DNA of 58,082 nucleotides, taken from the NCBI GenBank assembly GCA_019416065.1, contig DXYB01000010.1:1-58082 (forward strand). Reading direction: 5' to 3'. How positions within the stretch are numbered: position 1 is the first letter of the stretch; the number at the start of each line of letters is the position of its first letter. The position numbers were made by a program, and so were the translations under genes. The notes beneath the pieces were generated by a model. That model had not been told where the DNA came from. It made no database searches and saw only the letters and a program-made list of their open reading frames with translations. Origin of the DNA: Acidaminococcus sp. Its GTDB lineage: Bacteria; Bacillota; Negativicutes; Acidaminococcales; Acidaminococcaceae. Shown here one piece after another: positions 1 through 8,969 of this stretch.

Positions 1-36
1 CCTATACAGGTAGCCTAATTTCTGCTACTGTTCAAT

Positions 37-1092
37 TTGGAGTTGCAATTTACGATCGAAAAAATTGGCGTAAACTCTGAGAAAAAAGGAATTTTTGCCT
101 GCTATCTTGTTTCTTTTATTATGGTGTGTCTAATCGGAACTTTAAATGGCGGTAATGCGGTAGTTGCTCCTATCATTGTTCCTATCGTAGCAGCAGTCGG
201 ACTTACTCCCACTACAGTCTGCTTTCTTATGTTTAATGCCGGCCTCGTAGGTGTGACTGTAGGGCCATTTTGCACGGCAGTAGCGTCTGCCTTAGCAGTT
301 ACGGGCTTAGATTATAAGTCATATATGGTTAATGCCGCTATTCCTTATTCCTTAGCTTGGGCAATTGTAAGTTTGATTATTAGTTTCTATCTTCAAAAGA
401 AGACCAAGAACAGTGGCGAAAAATACGAAAATGTAGAATTAGTTCAAAACTTCATTCCCACTACAAAGCAAAAATATGCCAGCATAGCATTTTTAACGAC
501 CTTTATGGTATGCCTTGCCTTTGGCTTGATTTATGGCAGTACAATGAAATACGTGATGTTCGTGATTTTATGTTTAAGTGCAGTAACGGGCCTCTTTGTA
601 GATGAACCCTATGAGAAAGTAATTGGGAAATTTGGGAAAGGAATGGGAAAAATGGGAGGCATGTTCTTCTCATTTTTACTTACTGGTGTAATGATAGATA
701 CCATCACCATGGGTGGCGGCTGGCAAGCCTTGTCTAAACTGATACTGCACCTTATTGGTACTAATAGCAAGTTCATTTTGATGACTATAGCATCATTTGT
801 TGGTGGATTTGGGGTTGAGGGTGCTGTTGTAACACAAATGCAAATTATTCAGTCAGCATTTTGGAAAATCGCAGAAAATATGGGGATTCCAATGGGAACT
901 TGGGCTATCGTCTTAATTGCTGCTGTTAGGATTACGTCAATTGTATATCCTTCTGCCAATTATGCAGCTCATATGGGATTCGCACAATGTGATAATATGA
1001 AAACCCTCTTAGTAGGCGGTTGGATTACTTCTGCCATTATGATGGTATTTGTGCCACTTTGGGGAATAATCAGCATGAATATTCTTCATTAA
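37..1092 (+). pseudogene. C-terminal part of a multi-pass carboxylate/ion transporter, possibly 5'-frameshifted
   Basis: The 351-residue reading frame is strongly hydrophobic with about eight membrane segments and looks like the C-terminal two thirds of an ion-transporter-superfamily carrier for organic acids. The substrate is unknown. The only near start is a TTG at 37 without a ribosome binding site, after an in-frame stop at 16-18. Frame 3 is open from base 3 to 77 and reads like transporter sequence (ends ATVQFGVAIYDRK), so the N-terminus probably lies in that frame and a one-base shift falls between about 59 and 80, near a run of six A. It is clearly AT-richer than the LysR gene it converges on; the two stop codons overlap at TTAA 1089-1092. 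Either a decayed gene or a sequencing error; the window edge prevents a firm call. Confidence 0.5.
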
Positions 1093-2015
1093 TCCAGCAC
1101 TTCCTTGACTGTTTCTTGCAAAAGCGCTAGAAAGTCACTGAGCAGGGAATTGGTTTCGTCTTCTTTGCGGTAGCAGGCCACAAGCCAGGGATAGCGATCT
1201 GGCTCTCCTGTCAAAAAGTAAGAGACGGGCTTTCCGGGATGAAAGTGTTTCACATAGGATTCCATGCAAAATGCTATCCCCATTCCTTCGGCGGCTAGGC
1301 GCACTGCCGTTTCCAAGCTCTCAATCTCCCGGATCCTAGGGCGCTCTTTCAGCTGCTTTAATACTTTATCTTCCTGCTGCCGAATTTGCTGTACATCGCT
1401 TTGGAGCAGCAAGGTTTCGCTGCTAAGAAACTCTACTGGCAAATACGGATAGCGCTGCCCCGGCAGCGCTATTGCTTTTTGACACAGGGGATGGGATGCG
1501 GGAAGTGCTACCATTAGCCCATCTCTTCGCAAGGCAAGTGTTGCTAGACTAGGATCCAGTGTATCCATAAAGCAAAAAAGCAAATCATACTTTTTTTGTC
1601 GCAAGCCTTCCAGCAGTTCCCGCTGATGGTTGTGCTGCAATTGTAATTCAACCTTTGGATGAGAGCTGTGAAAGCGGGCAAGCAAGGTGGGCATAACAAG
1701 GGTTGAGAAAATCAGATAGGTACCAATCCGCAGGATATTTTTTTGCTTTTGCTGGAGCTCGTGCAGGGATTTTTCCAGCGCTTGATCCAGGGCTAGCATT
1801 TTCCGTGCTGTGGCGAGCAGTAGATACCCTGCCTCAGTGGGAATCACTGCTTTATTTTCCCGTAAAAATAACGGCATCTGTAGCTGGTCCTCCAGCTTCT
1901 TGATAGCAATGCTCAGTGTAGGCTGGGTGATAAAAAGTTTACGGGCTGCCGTATGATAGCTTCCTGTATCGGCCAGTGTGCATAGATACAGCAGCTGCCG
2001 GAGTTGTAATACCAT
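1089..2015 (-). CDS. LysR-family transcriptional regulator
   Basis: A 308-residue LysR-type regulator. The N-terminal winged helix-turn-helix (about residues 1-62) has the family pattern LRQLLYL, then AARKLFITQPTLSIAIKKLE. The rest is the two-lobed effector-binding domain. I start it at ATG 2015, which has a GGGGAGAGG ribosome binding site just upstream; an ATG at 2045 would add ten residues not seen in the family and has no site. It is divergent from the yfcC-like carrier and M20 hydrolase, so it probably controls that operon from the 203-bp space between them. The inducer cannot be read from the sequence. Confidence 0.9.
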   Translation of the reverse strand: MVLQLRQLLYLCTLADTGSYHTAARKLFITQPTLSIAIKKLEDQLQMPLFLRENKAVIPTEAGYLLLATARKMLALDQALEKSLHELQQKQKNILRIGTYLIFSTLVMPTLLARFHSSHPKVELQLQHNHQRELLEGLRQKKYDLLFCFMDTLDPSLATLALRRDGLMVALPASHPLCQKAIALPGQRYPYLPVEFLSSETLLLQSDVQQIRQQEDKVLKQLKERPRIREIESLETAVRLAAEGMGIAFCMESYVKHFHPGKPVSYFLTGEPDRYPWLVACYRKEDETNSLLSDFLALLQETVKEVLD

Positions 2016-2045
2016 TGGAACCTCTCCCCTCGTGCGTAGCTCCAT

Positions 2046-2218
2046 TATACCATGTTCCTGATAGGGAAAGCCTATAAAATAATGTCTGATTGATAAAATT
2101 TATTGACCTATAAAATATAGCAATTTGAATCTTCGGATAATTTTCACTAGAATACGGAGTAGAGATAGGCCTCCATAATAGTCCGGTCAGCCCAGCCGGA
2201 GAAAGGAACGAAAGAAAA
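2046..2218. promoter_or_regulatory. Divergent LysR/yfcC control region with an 11-bp direct repeat
   Basis: AT-rich region between the divergent regulator and carrier. The sequence CCTATAAAATA occurs twice in direct orientation at 2071-2081 and 2107-2117, 36 bp apart. A TTGACC at 2103-2108 could be a -35 element, but no convincing -10 follows at the right distance. LysR proteins typically bind here; that these repeats are the operator is inference. Confidence 0.4.
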
Positions 2219-3640
2219 ATGGAAACTAAGAAGGCTGCGCCCCAAAAGGTCAAGAAAGTTAAAGTACCACATACCTTTATTATTATTTTCGCCCTCATTG
2301 TACTGGCTGTGATTATGACTTGGATCATTCCTGCCGGAATGTATGACTTTGTGAAAAATGCCAGTGGCAGGAAAGTGGTGGACCCGGCGACATTCCACTA
2401 CGTAAAAAATGCAGGGGTGAATCCGTTAAAGATTCCTCTATATATCATTGGAGCGTTTGCCAAGCGCATTGATTTGGTGATGGTCATTCTTATGGCCGGC
2501 TCTGCTTTTCATGTGGTAACAAAAACCGGTTCCCTGCAAGCGATTCTAGCCTTGGGAGCGCGGAAATTTTCCGATCGGTTGGAAGTCTTTATCCCCGTCC
2601 TCACGTTGATTTTTGGACTCATCTGTACCACCCAGGGGGCCAATACCTTTATCCCCTTTGCGCCGGTTCTGGTTATGCTGGCTATGGCTATGGGACTGGA
2701 TTCCATTACCGGGGCGGCTATCCTTTTACTGGGAGGCGCGATCGGATTTTCTACCGGCACGCTCAATATGTACACCACGGTGGTGGCCCAGAGCATCGCA
2801 GAATTGCCACCATATTCCGGGCTGGGGTTCCGTTCTTTCTGCTTTGTGGTTTATTACATTGTGACCAATATCTATCTGATCCGCTATGCCAAAAAAGTCA
2901 AGAACAATCCCCAGGCAAGCCCTATGTATGATCTGGACCAGGAAACGCTGGCCAGTGAAGGCGGTTTGGATCTGGAACGGGCCGGAGAACTTAACCACAA
3001 AAAAATGCTTCCTCTGGTGCTGCTGGTGATTGCCTTTGCCGGGATTATTTATGGAGCCATTGCCCTGAAATGGGGCATGAATGAAATGTCCGCTGTATTC
3101 CTGGTCTACGCGGTAGTAGCAGATTTGCTCAGCGGTGCCAGTGCCAATGAAATGTGCAAGGATCTCATTGACGGCAGTAAACAAATGCTGGGTGCCGCCT
3201 TTATTATCGGCATGGCGACCGCCATCAGCAACATCATGAATGACGGGAAAATCACCTATACGATTGTCCACGGCCTATCTTCTTTGCTGGAAGGATTGCC
3301 GGCTGTGGTGATTGCGCCGGGAATGGTGCTTGCCAATACGATTATTAATATTTTCCTCACCAGCGGCAGCGGCCAAGCTGTGGCCGTTATGCCTATTCTT
3401 ACGCCGCTGGCAGATGTTCTAGGCGTAACCCGGCAAACCACGGTGCTAGCCTTTAACTTTGGGGATGGGTTCTGCAATTACGTACTACCTACGTCCACGG
3501 CGCTTATGGGAACGCTTAGCGTAACCAATATACCCTATGATCGCTGGATGCGGTTTATGTGGAAGCTGTTTCTGATCTGGCTAGTGGTAGGATGCCTTTT
3601 GGTTTCCGTGGCCCAGTTCATCCATTTGGGCCCCATGTAA
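2219..3640 (+). CDS. YfcC/DcuC-type carboxylate or peptide carrier
   Basis: A 473-residue inner-membrane carrier of the YfcC family (related to C4-dicarboxylate anaerobic carriers). It opens with a basic cytoplasmic stretch, then a first membrane helix near residues 18-38 ending IIPAGMYDF, a typical family start. About eleven more helices follow, with a hydrophilic loop around residues 225-260. The C-terminal signature with NYVLPTSTALMGTL is present near residue 420. A ribosome binding site GGAGAAAGGA precedes the ATG. The gene lies 36-39 bp before an M20 amidohydrolase, a common pairing for uptake and hydrolysis of a dipeptide or acyl-amino acid. The actual substrate is unknown. Confidence 0.85.
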   Translation: METKKAAPQKVKKVKVPHTFIIIFALIVLAVIMTWIIPAGMYDFVKNASGRKVVDPATFHYVKNAGVNPLKIPLYIIGAFAKRIDLVMVILMAGSAFHVVTKTGSLQAILALGARKFSDRLEVFIPVLTLIFGLICTTQGANTFIPFAPVLVMLAMAMGLDSITGAAILLLGGAIGFSTGTLNMYTTVVAQSIAELPPYSGLGFRSFCFVVYYIVTNIYLIRYAKKVKNNPQASPMYDLDQETLASEGGLDLERAGELNHKKMLPLVLLVIAFAGIIYGAIALKWGMNEMSAVFLVYAVVADLLSGASANEMCKDLIDGSKQMLGAAFIIGMATAISNIMNDGKITYTIVHGLSSLLEGLPAVVIAPGMVLANTIINIFLTSGSGQAVAVMPILTPLADVLGVTRQTTVLAFNFGDGFCNYVLPTSTALMGTLSVTNIPYDRWMRFMWKLFLIWLVVGCLLVSVAQFIHLGPM

Positions 3641-3679
3641 AAAGTCGCATCAATTTTTCCAAGAAGGGAGTATGGCGTG

Positions 3680-4873
3680 ATGCTGGAACAACAAATTAAG
3701 CAAGCCAATGCTTGCGTAGACAACCAAAAAGAGTCGTTGGTGAAAATGGCAGATGCCATCTTTGACCATCCGGAAATCGGTACCCATGAAACCTTTGCCA
3801 GTGGACTTTTGACCGACTATCTGGAAACCCACGGTTTTACCGTGACACGGGGCATTGCCACCCTTCCCACAGCCTTTCGTGCCGTGTGGAAACATGGAGA
3901 AGGGGGCCCGAATATAGGCCTTTTGTGCGAATATGATGCCCTGCCCATGGGCCACGGCTGCGGACACCATATGCAGGGACCCGCTATTTTGGGCGCAGCG
4001 GTTGCGATTCAACAGGCTGCTGGAGCTCATCCTTTTACCCTCACTGTCTATGGCACCCCGGCAGAAGAAACGATCAGCGGTAAATTTATTATGATACAGC
4101 ACGGCTGCGATTTTCATGAGCTGGATGTGGCTCTCATGATGCACGGGGGACCTGCCACCCAAACGGATATTAAAAGCCTTGCCAATACAAAGTATACCTT
4201 GACCTATCACGGCAAAGCTGCCCATGCGGCAATCAAACCAGAGGCAGGACGCAGCAGCCTGGATGCCATGAGTCTGGCTTTTCATGGCCTGGAATGCCTG
4301 CGGGAGCATGTCACGGATGATGTAAAGATTCACTATAACATTACGGATACGGGCGGCAGCCCTGCTAACGTGGTTCCCAGCCTGACCAGTGCAGATGTGA
4401 TGATCCGTGCCAATACCATCAAAGGGGTGCAGGATGTGATGGCCCGGGTAGAAAAGATTTTTCAAGGGGCCAGCCTCATGACAGAAACCACCGTGGACTA
4501 TGAACCGGAAAAAATTATTGATAACAAAATACCCAATTATCAGTTAAACGATTTACTGATGCAACACGCCAAGGCCCTGGGGGCACCCAATTGTCAGCCG
4601 CCCCGGCAGCGTACTGGTTCCACAGATTTTGCTAACGTCATGCATCGGGTCCCGGGCTCCTGCATTCGCGTTGCCTTTGTGGCGCCAGGGGCTGCGGCCC
4701 ATTCCCAGGAATTTTTGGACGCAGGGAAAACAGAAGCTGCCCATCAAGCCATAGTATATGGAGCTAAAATCTTGGCAGACACTGTGCTGGAGCTCATCGC
4801 AAAGCCGGATCTATTGGCGGGGATAAAAGCAGAATTTCAGGAGCGCCTGGCAAAAGAGGATCAGGAAGCATAG
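3680..4873 (+). CDS. M20-family amidohydrolase (AbgB/aminoacylase-like)
   Basis: A 397-residue zinc-dependent M20 peptidase/amidohydrolase. The first metal site is in EYDALPMGHGCGHH (about residues 83-98), and GTPAEE near 125-131 supplies the catalytic and metal-bridging glutamates. The dimerisation (lid) domain follows with the typical GKAAHAA motif. Best match in type is the p-aminobenzoyl-glutamate hydrolase/N-acyl amino acid hydrolase group. GAAGGGAG serves as ribosome binding site; a GTG at 3677 is an alternative start one codon earlier. It is co-transcribed with the upstream carrier, implying that the imported compound is cleaved in the cytoplasm. Confidence 0.88.
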   Translation: MLEQQIKQANACVDNQKESLVKMADAIFDHPEIGTHETFASGLLTDYLETHGFTVTRGIATLPTAFRAVWKHGEGGPNIGLLCEYDALPMGHGCGHHMQGPAILGAAVAIQQAAGAHPFTLTVYGTPAEETISGKFIMIQHGCDFHELDVALMMHGGPATQTDIKSLANTKYTLTYHGKAAHAAIKPEAGRSSLDAMSLAFHGLECLREHVTDDVKIHYNITDTGGSPANVVPSLTSADVMIRANTIKGVQDVMARVEKIFQGASLMTETTVDYEPEKIIDNKIPNYQLNDLLMQHAKALGAPNCQPPRQRTGSTDFANVMHRVPGSCIRVAFVAPGAAAHSQEFLDAGKTEAAHQAIVYGAKILADTVLELIAKPDLLAGIKAEFQERLAKEDQEA

Positions 4874-4943
4874 CTGTTGCTGCGAATGATGGGTACGCTT
4901 TGATCTACTGTTTTACGTACAAGGGAATAGCCTTAACTTAAAG

Positions 4944-4970
4944 GACTGGTGCCCAGGCATCGGTCTTTTT
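4944..4970 (+). terminator. Rho-independent terminator after the M20 gene
   Basis: A 10-bp stem (GACTGGTGCC with GGCATCGGTC, two G-U pairs, very short loop) runs directly into TTTTT. It closes the yfcC-M20 operon. Confidence 0.8.
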
Positions 4971-5006
4971 CGTATTTTCACTATTGTATTTGGCAAATGC
5001 ACAGAG

Positions 5007-5049
5007 TATAATTTTATTGAATTATAGTTCAATGAAATATAATTCAATA
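5007..5049 (+). promoter_or_regulatory. Palindromic promoter/operator of the DUF234 ATPase
   Basis: A perfect 12-bp inverted repeat, TATTGAATTATA at 5015-5026 and TATAATTCAATA at 5038-5049, is separated by 11 bp. A third half-site TTCAAT lies inside the spacer (5028-5033). The right arm contains TATAAT (5038-5043), and another TATAAT lies at 5007-5012, so a bound repressor would cover the promoter. The next gene starts 21 bp downstream. Confidence 0.6.
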
Positions 5050-5070
5050 AAACTGTAGGAAGGAAAGGAT

Positions 5071-6480
5071 ATGAAACAGTTTATTGGACGGAAGCAGGAG
5101 CTCCAAGCACTCGAAACTGCCTATCAGCAACAAGGATTTCAGATGACCATTGTTTACGGCAGGCGCCGGCTAGGAAAATCAACCCTGCTGCAGCAGTTTG
5201 TACGAGACAAAAAATGTGTATTTTATACCGCAATCCGCAGCAGCATAGAAAGAAATTTAACCCTCCTGGGGCAACGCATTTTACAATCCTTGTCGCCATC
5301 GCTAGCAGGGATGTCTTTTGATACACTGGATCAGATGCTCCTTTTCCTCACAAAAGAAAGTCAAAAAGAGCGTTTGATTCTTGTTATTGACGAGTTTCCG
5401 TATCTTGCGGAGCAGGATCCTTCTATTTTATCTGTTTTGCAAAAATATATTGATACCCAATGGTTACATGGAGAGTTGTATCTAATCTTGTGTGGTTCTT
5501 CTGTTAGCTTTATGGAAGATGAGGTGCTAAGTGAGAAAAGTCCCCTTTTTGGGAGAAGAACTTCCCAGATTCGTCTGGAACCATTCTCTTATTTGGAAGC
5601 GGCAGAATTTGTTCCCCGTTATACGGCAGAAGAAAAGGCGATTTGTTATGGAGTGACTGGCGGGGTTGCCAAATATCTATCCCTTTTAGATGATGCTAAA
5701 CCACTGGATAACAATATAATTGACCTGTTCTTTTCCAAGGCAGGGTATTTATTTGAAGAACCTTCCAACCTGCTGACCCAGGAATTCCGCAATATTTCCA
5801 CCTATAGTGCCGTTATTGAAGCGGTTGCCTCTGGCAAAACCAAGCAGAGTGAAATCGCAGATGCTACACATTTAGACGTGACAACGGTATCCCATGCACT
5901 GCATAATTTACTGGTCACGAATATTATTAAGAAAGAATTAGCCATTACCGAGGAATCTAACAAAAAAAAGACGCGGTATACCCTAGCTGATACCATGTTT
6001 AAGTTTTGGTACCGCTTCATTCCTGGAGCTATTGATATTATCTCTATGGGAAAGGGAAAGATTTACTACGATACTGTCGTAAGGCCCAACCTCTCCGATT
6101 ATATGGGACCTATTTTTGAAACCATGTGTCGTTATTATACCCTCCTGCAAGGTATTGAGGGCCGTTTTAACTGTCTTATTACCAAAGTTGGGAGATGGTG
6201 GGGGACAAATCCACAAAAAAAGGAAGAGACAGACATTGATGTAGTAGGATTAGATCCTATAGGTAAGAATGCCGTTTTGGGAGAATGTAAATTCAAAAAT
6301 GAGATTTTGAATAAAAAGGTTTTTGAAGCCCTAAAAGAAAGGGATGGCTTAATTGATCATCAATACCATACCACCCAATACCTGTTGTTCTCTAAATCCG
6401 GCTTTTCTCCTTGGATATTGGAGCATGCATCCCAGGAAAAAATCCTTCCCATTTCTTTAGAGACAATGTATCATCAGTAA
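5071..6480 (+). CDS. DUF234-type AAA ATPase with a nuclease-like C-terminus
   Basis: A 469-residue STAND/AAA-like ATPase of the archaeal-type ATPase family. Walker A is YGRRRLGKST (about residues 28-37) and Walker B is LILVIDEFPYL (about 101-111). A winged-helix region lies near 245-300 (SEIADATHLDVTTVSHAL). The C-terminal DUF234 part holds a pattern like the restriction-endonuclease core: D390 in TDIDVVG and E405-C-K407 in LGECKF. A GGAAGGAAAGGA site precedes the ATG. The gene stands alone behind its own palindromic promoter. Families like this are patchy and often linked to defence or mobile DNA; the biological role is not known. Confidence 0.85.
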   Translation: MKQFIGRKQELQALETAYQQQGFQMTIVYGRRRLGKSTLLQQFVRDKKCVFYTAIRSSIERNLTLLGQRILQSLSPSLAGMSFDTLDQMLLFLTKESQKERLILVIDEFPYLAEQDPSILSVLQKYIDTQWLHGELYLILCGSSVSFMEDEVLSEKSPLFGRRTSQIRLEPFSYLEAAEFVPRYTAEEKAICYGVTGGVAKYLSLLDDAKPLDNNIIDLFFSKAGYLFEEPSNLLTQEFRNISTYSAVIEAVASGKTKQSEIADATHLDVTTVSHALHNLLVTNIIKKELAITEESNKKKTRYTLADTMFKFWYRFIPGAIDIISMGKGKIYYDTVVRPNLSDYMGPIFETMCRYYTLLQGIEGRFNCLITKVGRWWGTNPQKKEETDIDVVGLDPIGKNAVLGECKFKNEILNKKVFEALKERDGLIDHQYHTTQYLLFSKSGFSPWILEHASQEKILPISLETMYHQ

Positions 6481-6494
6481 AGGCAGAGCGAAAA

Positions 6495-6512
6495 TTCTAT
6501 GGTATAATACTG
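6495..6512 (+). promoter_or_regulatory. Orphan extended -10 element shared with the Rpn-fragment promoter
   Basis: TTCTATGGTATAATACTG holds a TGnTATAAT extended -10. The same 18 bases, with one change, occur at 21873-21890 in front of the Rpn-like fragment. Here no matching gene follows, so this may be the scar of a lost gene or an extra promoter for the polysaccharide locus. Confidence 0.35.
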
Positions 6513-6529
6513 AAAAAATTGAATGTAGA

Positions 6530-6557
6530 TTGAAAAAGGATTTTATCCGTGTATAAT
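6530..6557 (+). promoter_or_regulatory. Promoter of the polysaccharide locus
   Basis: TTGAAA (6530-6535), a 16-bp spacer and TATAAT (6552-6557) make a good sigma-70/sigma-A promoter about 50 bp ahead of the initiating glycosyltransferase gene. The next 13 kb are on the same strand with short gaps, so this may drive the whole locus. Confidence 0.7.
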
Positions 6558-6608
6558 AGAGGCAAGGGTAGTATTTCCTGCTTTTGCGGTATTTCATAAG
6601 GAGCCTCT

Positions 6609-8033
6609 ATGACTGCATCCCGTATTCGACATAATGTGAGCTATTTTCTTCCCACTATCTACACCATCACAGATTGGCTCACCATCCTTTTGGCGGAGTA
6701 TGCTGCCTACGGGTTACGCAATATCTGTGTGGGCACCAGTCATTTGCATATTGCCTGGATGAATGGCTTCATTGCCTTTCCCTTGCTATTCATCCTGTTT
6801 TTTCGCCAGATGAACGTGTACCAGAAGCGAATTGGCTACTGGAAGTTTCTGGAAAAACTCTTTTACGGTTGTACATATGCTATTACAGCTATTGTTTTGT
6901 TACTATATGTGAGCCATGTGGCGGAAAGCACCTCCCGCCTTTTTATTGTTTTTTTCTGGTGCTTTTCTTTTTTCTTTATGATGATATCCCGCAATGTGGT
7001 GAATGGCATCTTAAATTGGGCCGGCGTAGGGCGCATCCCATTGCTCCTTGTAGGGGCGGGAAAAACGGCCCGGCTCTTGCTCCAGGGCATCCAGGAAGAT
7101 CCGGGATTGCGGTTTCAACTTGTGGGGTATCTGGATGACGCAGGAATGCAGCAAGAAAATGTAGGCGATCTTCCTTATCTGGGAAATTTCTCCCAGGCTG
7201 CCGATGTGATCCGGCATACCAAAGTTCAAGATGTGATTATTGCCGCCCCGGGCCTCACTACAGAAGCCCTAAACCATTTGCTGCATAAAATCCAGCCCTT
7301 GGTGCGCAATATTTCCTTTGTCCCCGATCTAATCGGCCTGCCCGTAAATGGCTTGGAAGTAGAAACCCTCTTTAATGAGCGCCTTATGGTGATGACGCTA
7401 CGCAATAATTTGGCGCGGGCCCACAATCGTTTCTTCAAACGGGTTTTTGATCTGGTACTTACTGTTGTTGGTGTGATTTGTTTATCTCCGATCTTTCTGC
7501 TTTTAGCCATCCTTATCAAAGCTGATTCCAATGGCCCCGTCTTTTTTGCCCATACCCGTATTGGCAAGGACGGTAAGTCGTTTCCCTGTCTTAAATTCCG
7601 CACCATGTGTGTGGATGCGGATGTGAAACTAAAAGAGTATCTTTCTGCTAACCCTGCAGCCCGGAAAGAATGGGAAGCCGAATTTAAATTAAAAGATGAT
7701 CCCAGGATCACTCGGGTAGGGCGCGTTTTGCGTCGTACCAGTTTGGACGAACTTCCCCAGTTATTAAATGTGTTGCGGGGAGAAATGAGCCTTGTGGGGC
7801 CACGCCCCATTGTGACAGCGGAAATTCCCAAATACGGAGACTATATCCGGGATTTTCAGATGGTGCTTCCCGGTATTACCGGTATGTGGCAGGTCAACGG
7901 ACGCTCTGATACCACCTATGACGAACGGGTGCTGATGGATTCCTGGTACGTGCGAAATTGGTCCGTATGGCTGGATATTATGCTGTTGTGGAAGACGATT
8001 CACGTCGTTACCGGGCGCAAGGGAGCCTATTAA
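6609..8033 (+). CDS. Polyprenyl-phosphate sugar-1-phosphate transferase (WbaP/CpsE type)
   Basis: A 474-residue initiating enzyme that transfers a sugar-1-phosphate, probably galactose or glucose, to undecaprenyl phosphate at the inner membrane. Several membrane helices fill residues 1-125, followed by a nucleotide-binding-like fold (LLLVGAGKTARLLLQGI, about 140-156). The catalytic domain begins near 275 with RFFKRVFDLVLTVVG and contains KFRTM, SLDELPQLLNVLRGEMSLVG, PRP and the end motif GITGMWQVNGRS. All the usual catalytic residues are present. TAAGGAG lies just before the ATG. It starts the polysaccharide locus. The exact sugar cannot be told from sequence alone. Confidence 0.9.
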   Translation: MTASRIRHNVSYFLPTIYTITDWLTILLAEYAAYGLRNICVGTSHLHIAWMNGFIAFPLLFILFFRQMNVYQKRIGYWKFLEKLFYGCTYAITAIVLLLYVSHVAESTSRLFIVFFWCFSFFFMMISRNVVNGILNWAGVGRIPLLLVGAGKTARLLLQGIQEDPGLRFQLVGYLDDAGMQQENVGDLPYLGNFSQAADVIRHTKVQDVIIAAPGLTTEALNHLLHKIQPLVRNISFVPDLIGLPVNGLEVETLFNERLMVMTLRNNLARAHNRFFKRVFDLVLTVVGVICLSPIFLLLAILIKADSNGPVFFAHTRIGKDGKSFPCLKFRTMCVDADVKLKEYLSANPAARKEWEAEFKLKDDPRITRVGRVLRRTSLDELPQLLNVLRGEMSLVGPRPIVTAEIPKYGDYIRDFQMVLPGITGMWQVNGRSDTTYDERVLMDSWYVRNWSVWLDIMLLWKTIHVVTGRKGAY

Positions 8034-8037
8034 TAAG

Positions 8038-8847
8038 ATGAAACTATCAGCAGCGAATCCTACTAAATCGTTCTCTACGATACAAATACTAGTTGCAACC
8101 CATAAACCCTATTGGATACCTGCCGATCCCGTCTATATGCCCTTGCAGGTGGGGGCGGCACTGCATGAGCCACTGGGCTATGAGGCCGATAATACAGGGG
8201 AGAATATCTCTGCTAAAAATCCCAACTTTTGCGAGCTGACAGGGCTTTATTGGGCATGGAAAAATATGTCATGTGATTATATTGGCCTTTGCCATTATCG
8301 TCGATATTTTTCCCGTCCTGTACATACTAAAAATTTAAATAAACTAAAAGCCGCCATTTATACAGGGAGCGATTATAAGAGACTATTGCAGCAGTATGAT
8401 ATAATTTTGCCGGTGAAACGGAATTATTATATTGAAACAGTGCGCAGTCAGTATGAACATGCCCATTTTAAAAGCGATTTAGACGAGACAGAGCGGATTA
8501 TCGCTGAAAAATATCCGGATTACAGTGCTGCCTTTACCACAGTGATGAATCGAAGGAGTCTGCATCTCTATAATATGTTTGTCATGAGCAAAGCCCAGTT
8601 TGATACCTATTGTAAATGGCTGTTTACCATACTCTTTACCTTGGAGCAGCGTATCGATATTTCATCGTATGACACCTATGAAGCCCGGGTATTTGGTTTC
8701 TTGTCTGAGCGGCTTTTTAACGTGTGGCTGGAAAAGCAGCAATGCCATACTGTTGAGATACCGGTGGTATCCTTGGAACCTGTGAATTGGGGCAAGAAGA
8801 TTAAGAAGTTTCTGGAAAGAAAGTTCTTGGGAAGGAAGCAGAAATGA
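8038..8847 (+). CDS. DUF4422 glycosyltransferase-like protein
   Basis: A 269-residue DUF4422 protein, cytoplasmic, with no signal or membrane segment. Family hallmarks are an N-terminal strand followed by THKPYW, then DNTGENIS, LYWAWKN and GLCHYRRYF (HYRR near residues 87-90). Such proteins sit almost always in polysaccharide loci and are taken to be glycosyltransferases; their sugar donors are mostly unproven. It starts four bases after the initiating transferase, indicating tight coupling. It lacks the HRGFN-type motif seen in the two other DUF4422 genes of this locus (NRRSLHLYNMFV is found instead), so it belongs to a different subgroup and likely makes a different linkage. Confidence 0.8.
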   Translation: MKLSAANPTKSFSTIQILVATHKPYWIPADPVYMPLQVGAALHEPLGYEADNTGENISAKNPNFCELTGLYWAWKNMSCDYIGLCHYRRYFSRPVHTKNLNKLKAAIYTGSDYKRLLQQYDIILPVKRNYYIETVRSQYEHAHFKSDLDETERIIAEKYPDYSAAFTTVMNRRSLHLYNMFVMSKAQFDTYCKWLFTILFTLEQRIDISSYDTYEARVFGFLSERLFNVWLEKQQCHTVEIPVVSLEPVNWGKKIKKFLERKFLGRKQK

Positions 8848-8969
8848 GATGCCAAGAACTTAATCTCAAACCAAACTTAACATTGGCGCTCATTTTATGA
8901 AAAATATAAGCATAAATGGAAAGAGATCCCATACCCAATATATTTTAATCGAAAGAGGATTAACAAAAG

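Noticed and set aside
3650..4465. A 271-codon antisense frame opposite the M20 gene.
   Set aside because: Shadow of a canonical M20 peptidase; no family features of its own.
6561..6580. An ops/JUMPstart-like GGGTAG stretch in the leader of the polysaccharide locus.
   Set aside because: The match to the ops element is only the short core, and it lies within a few bases of the predicted transcription start, too early for RfaH-type loading.
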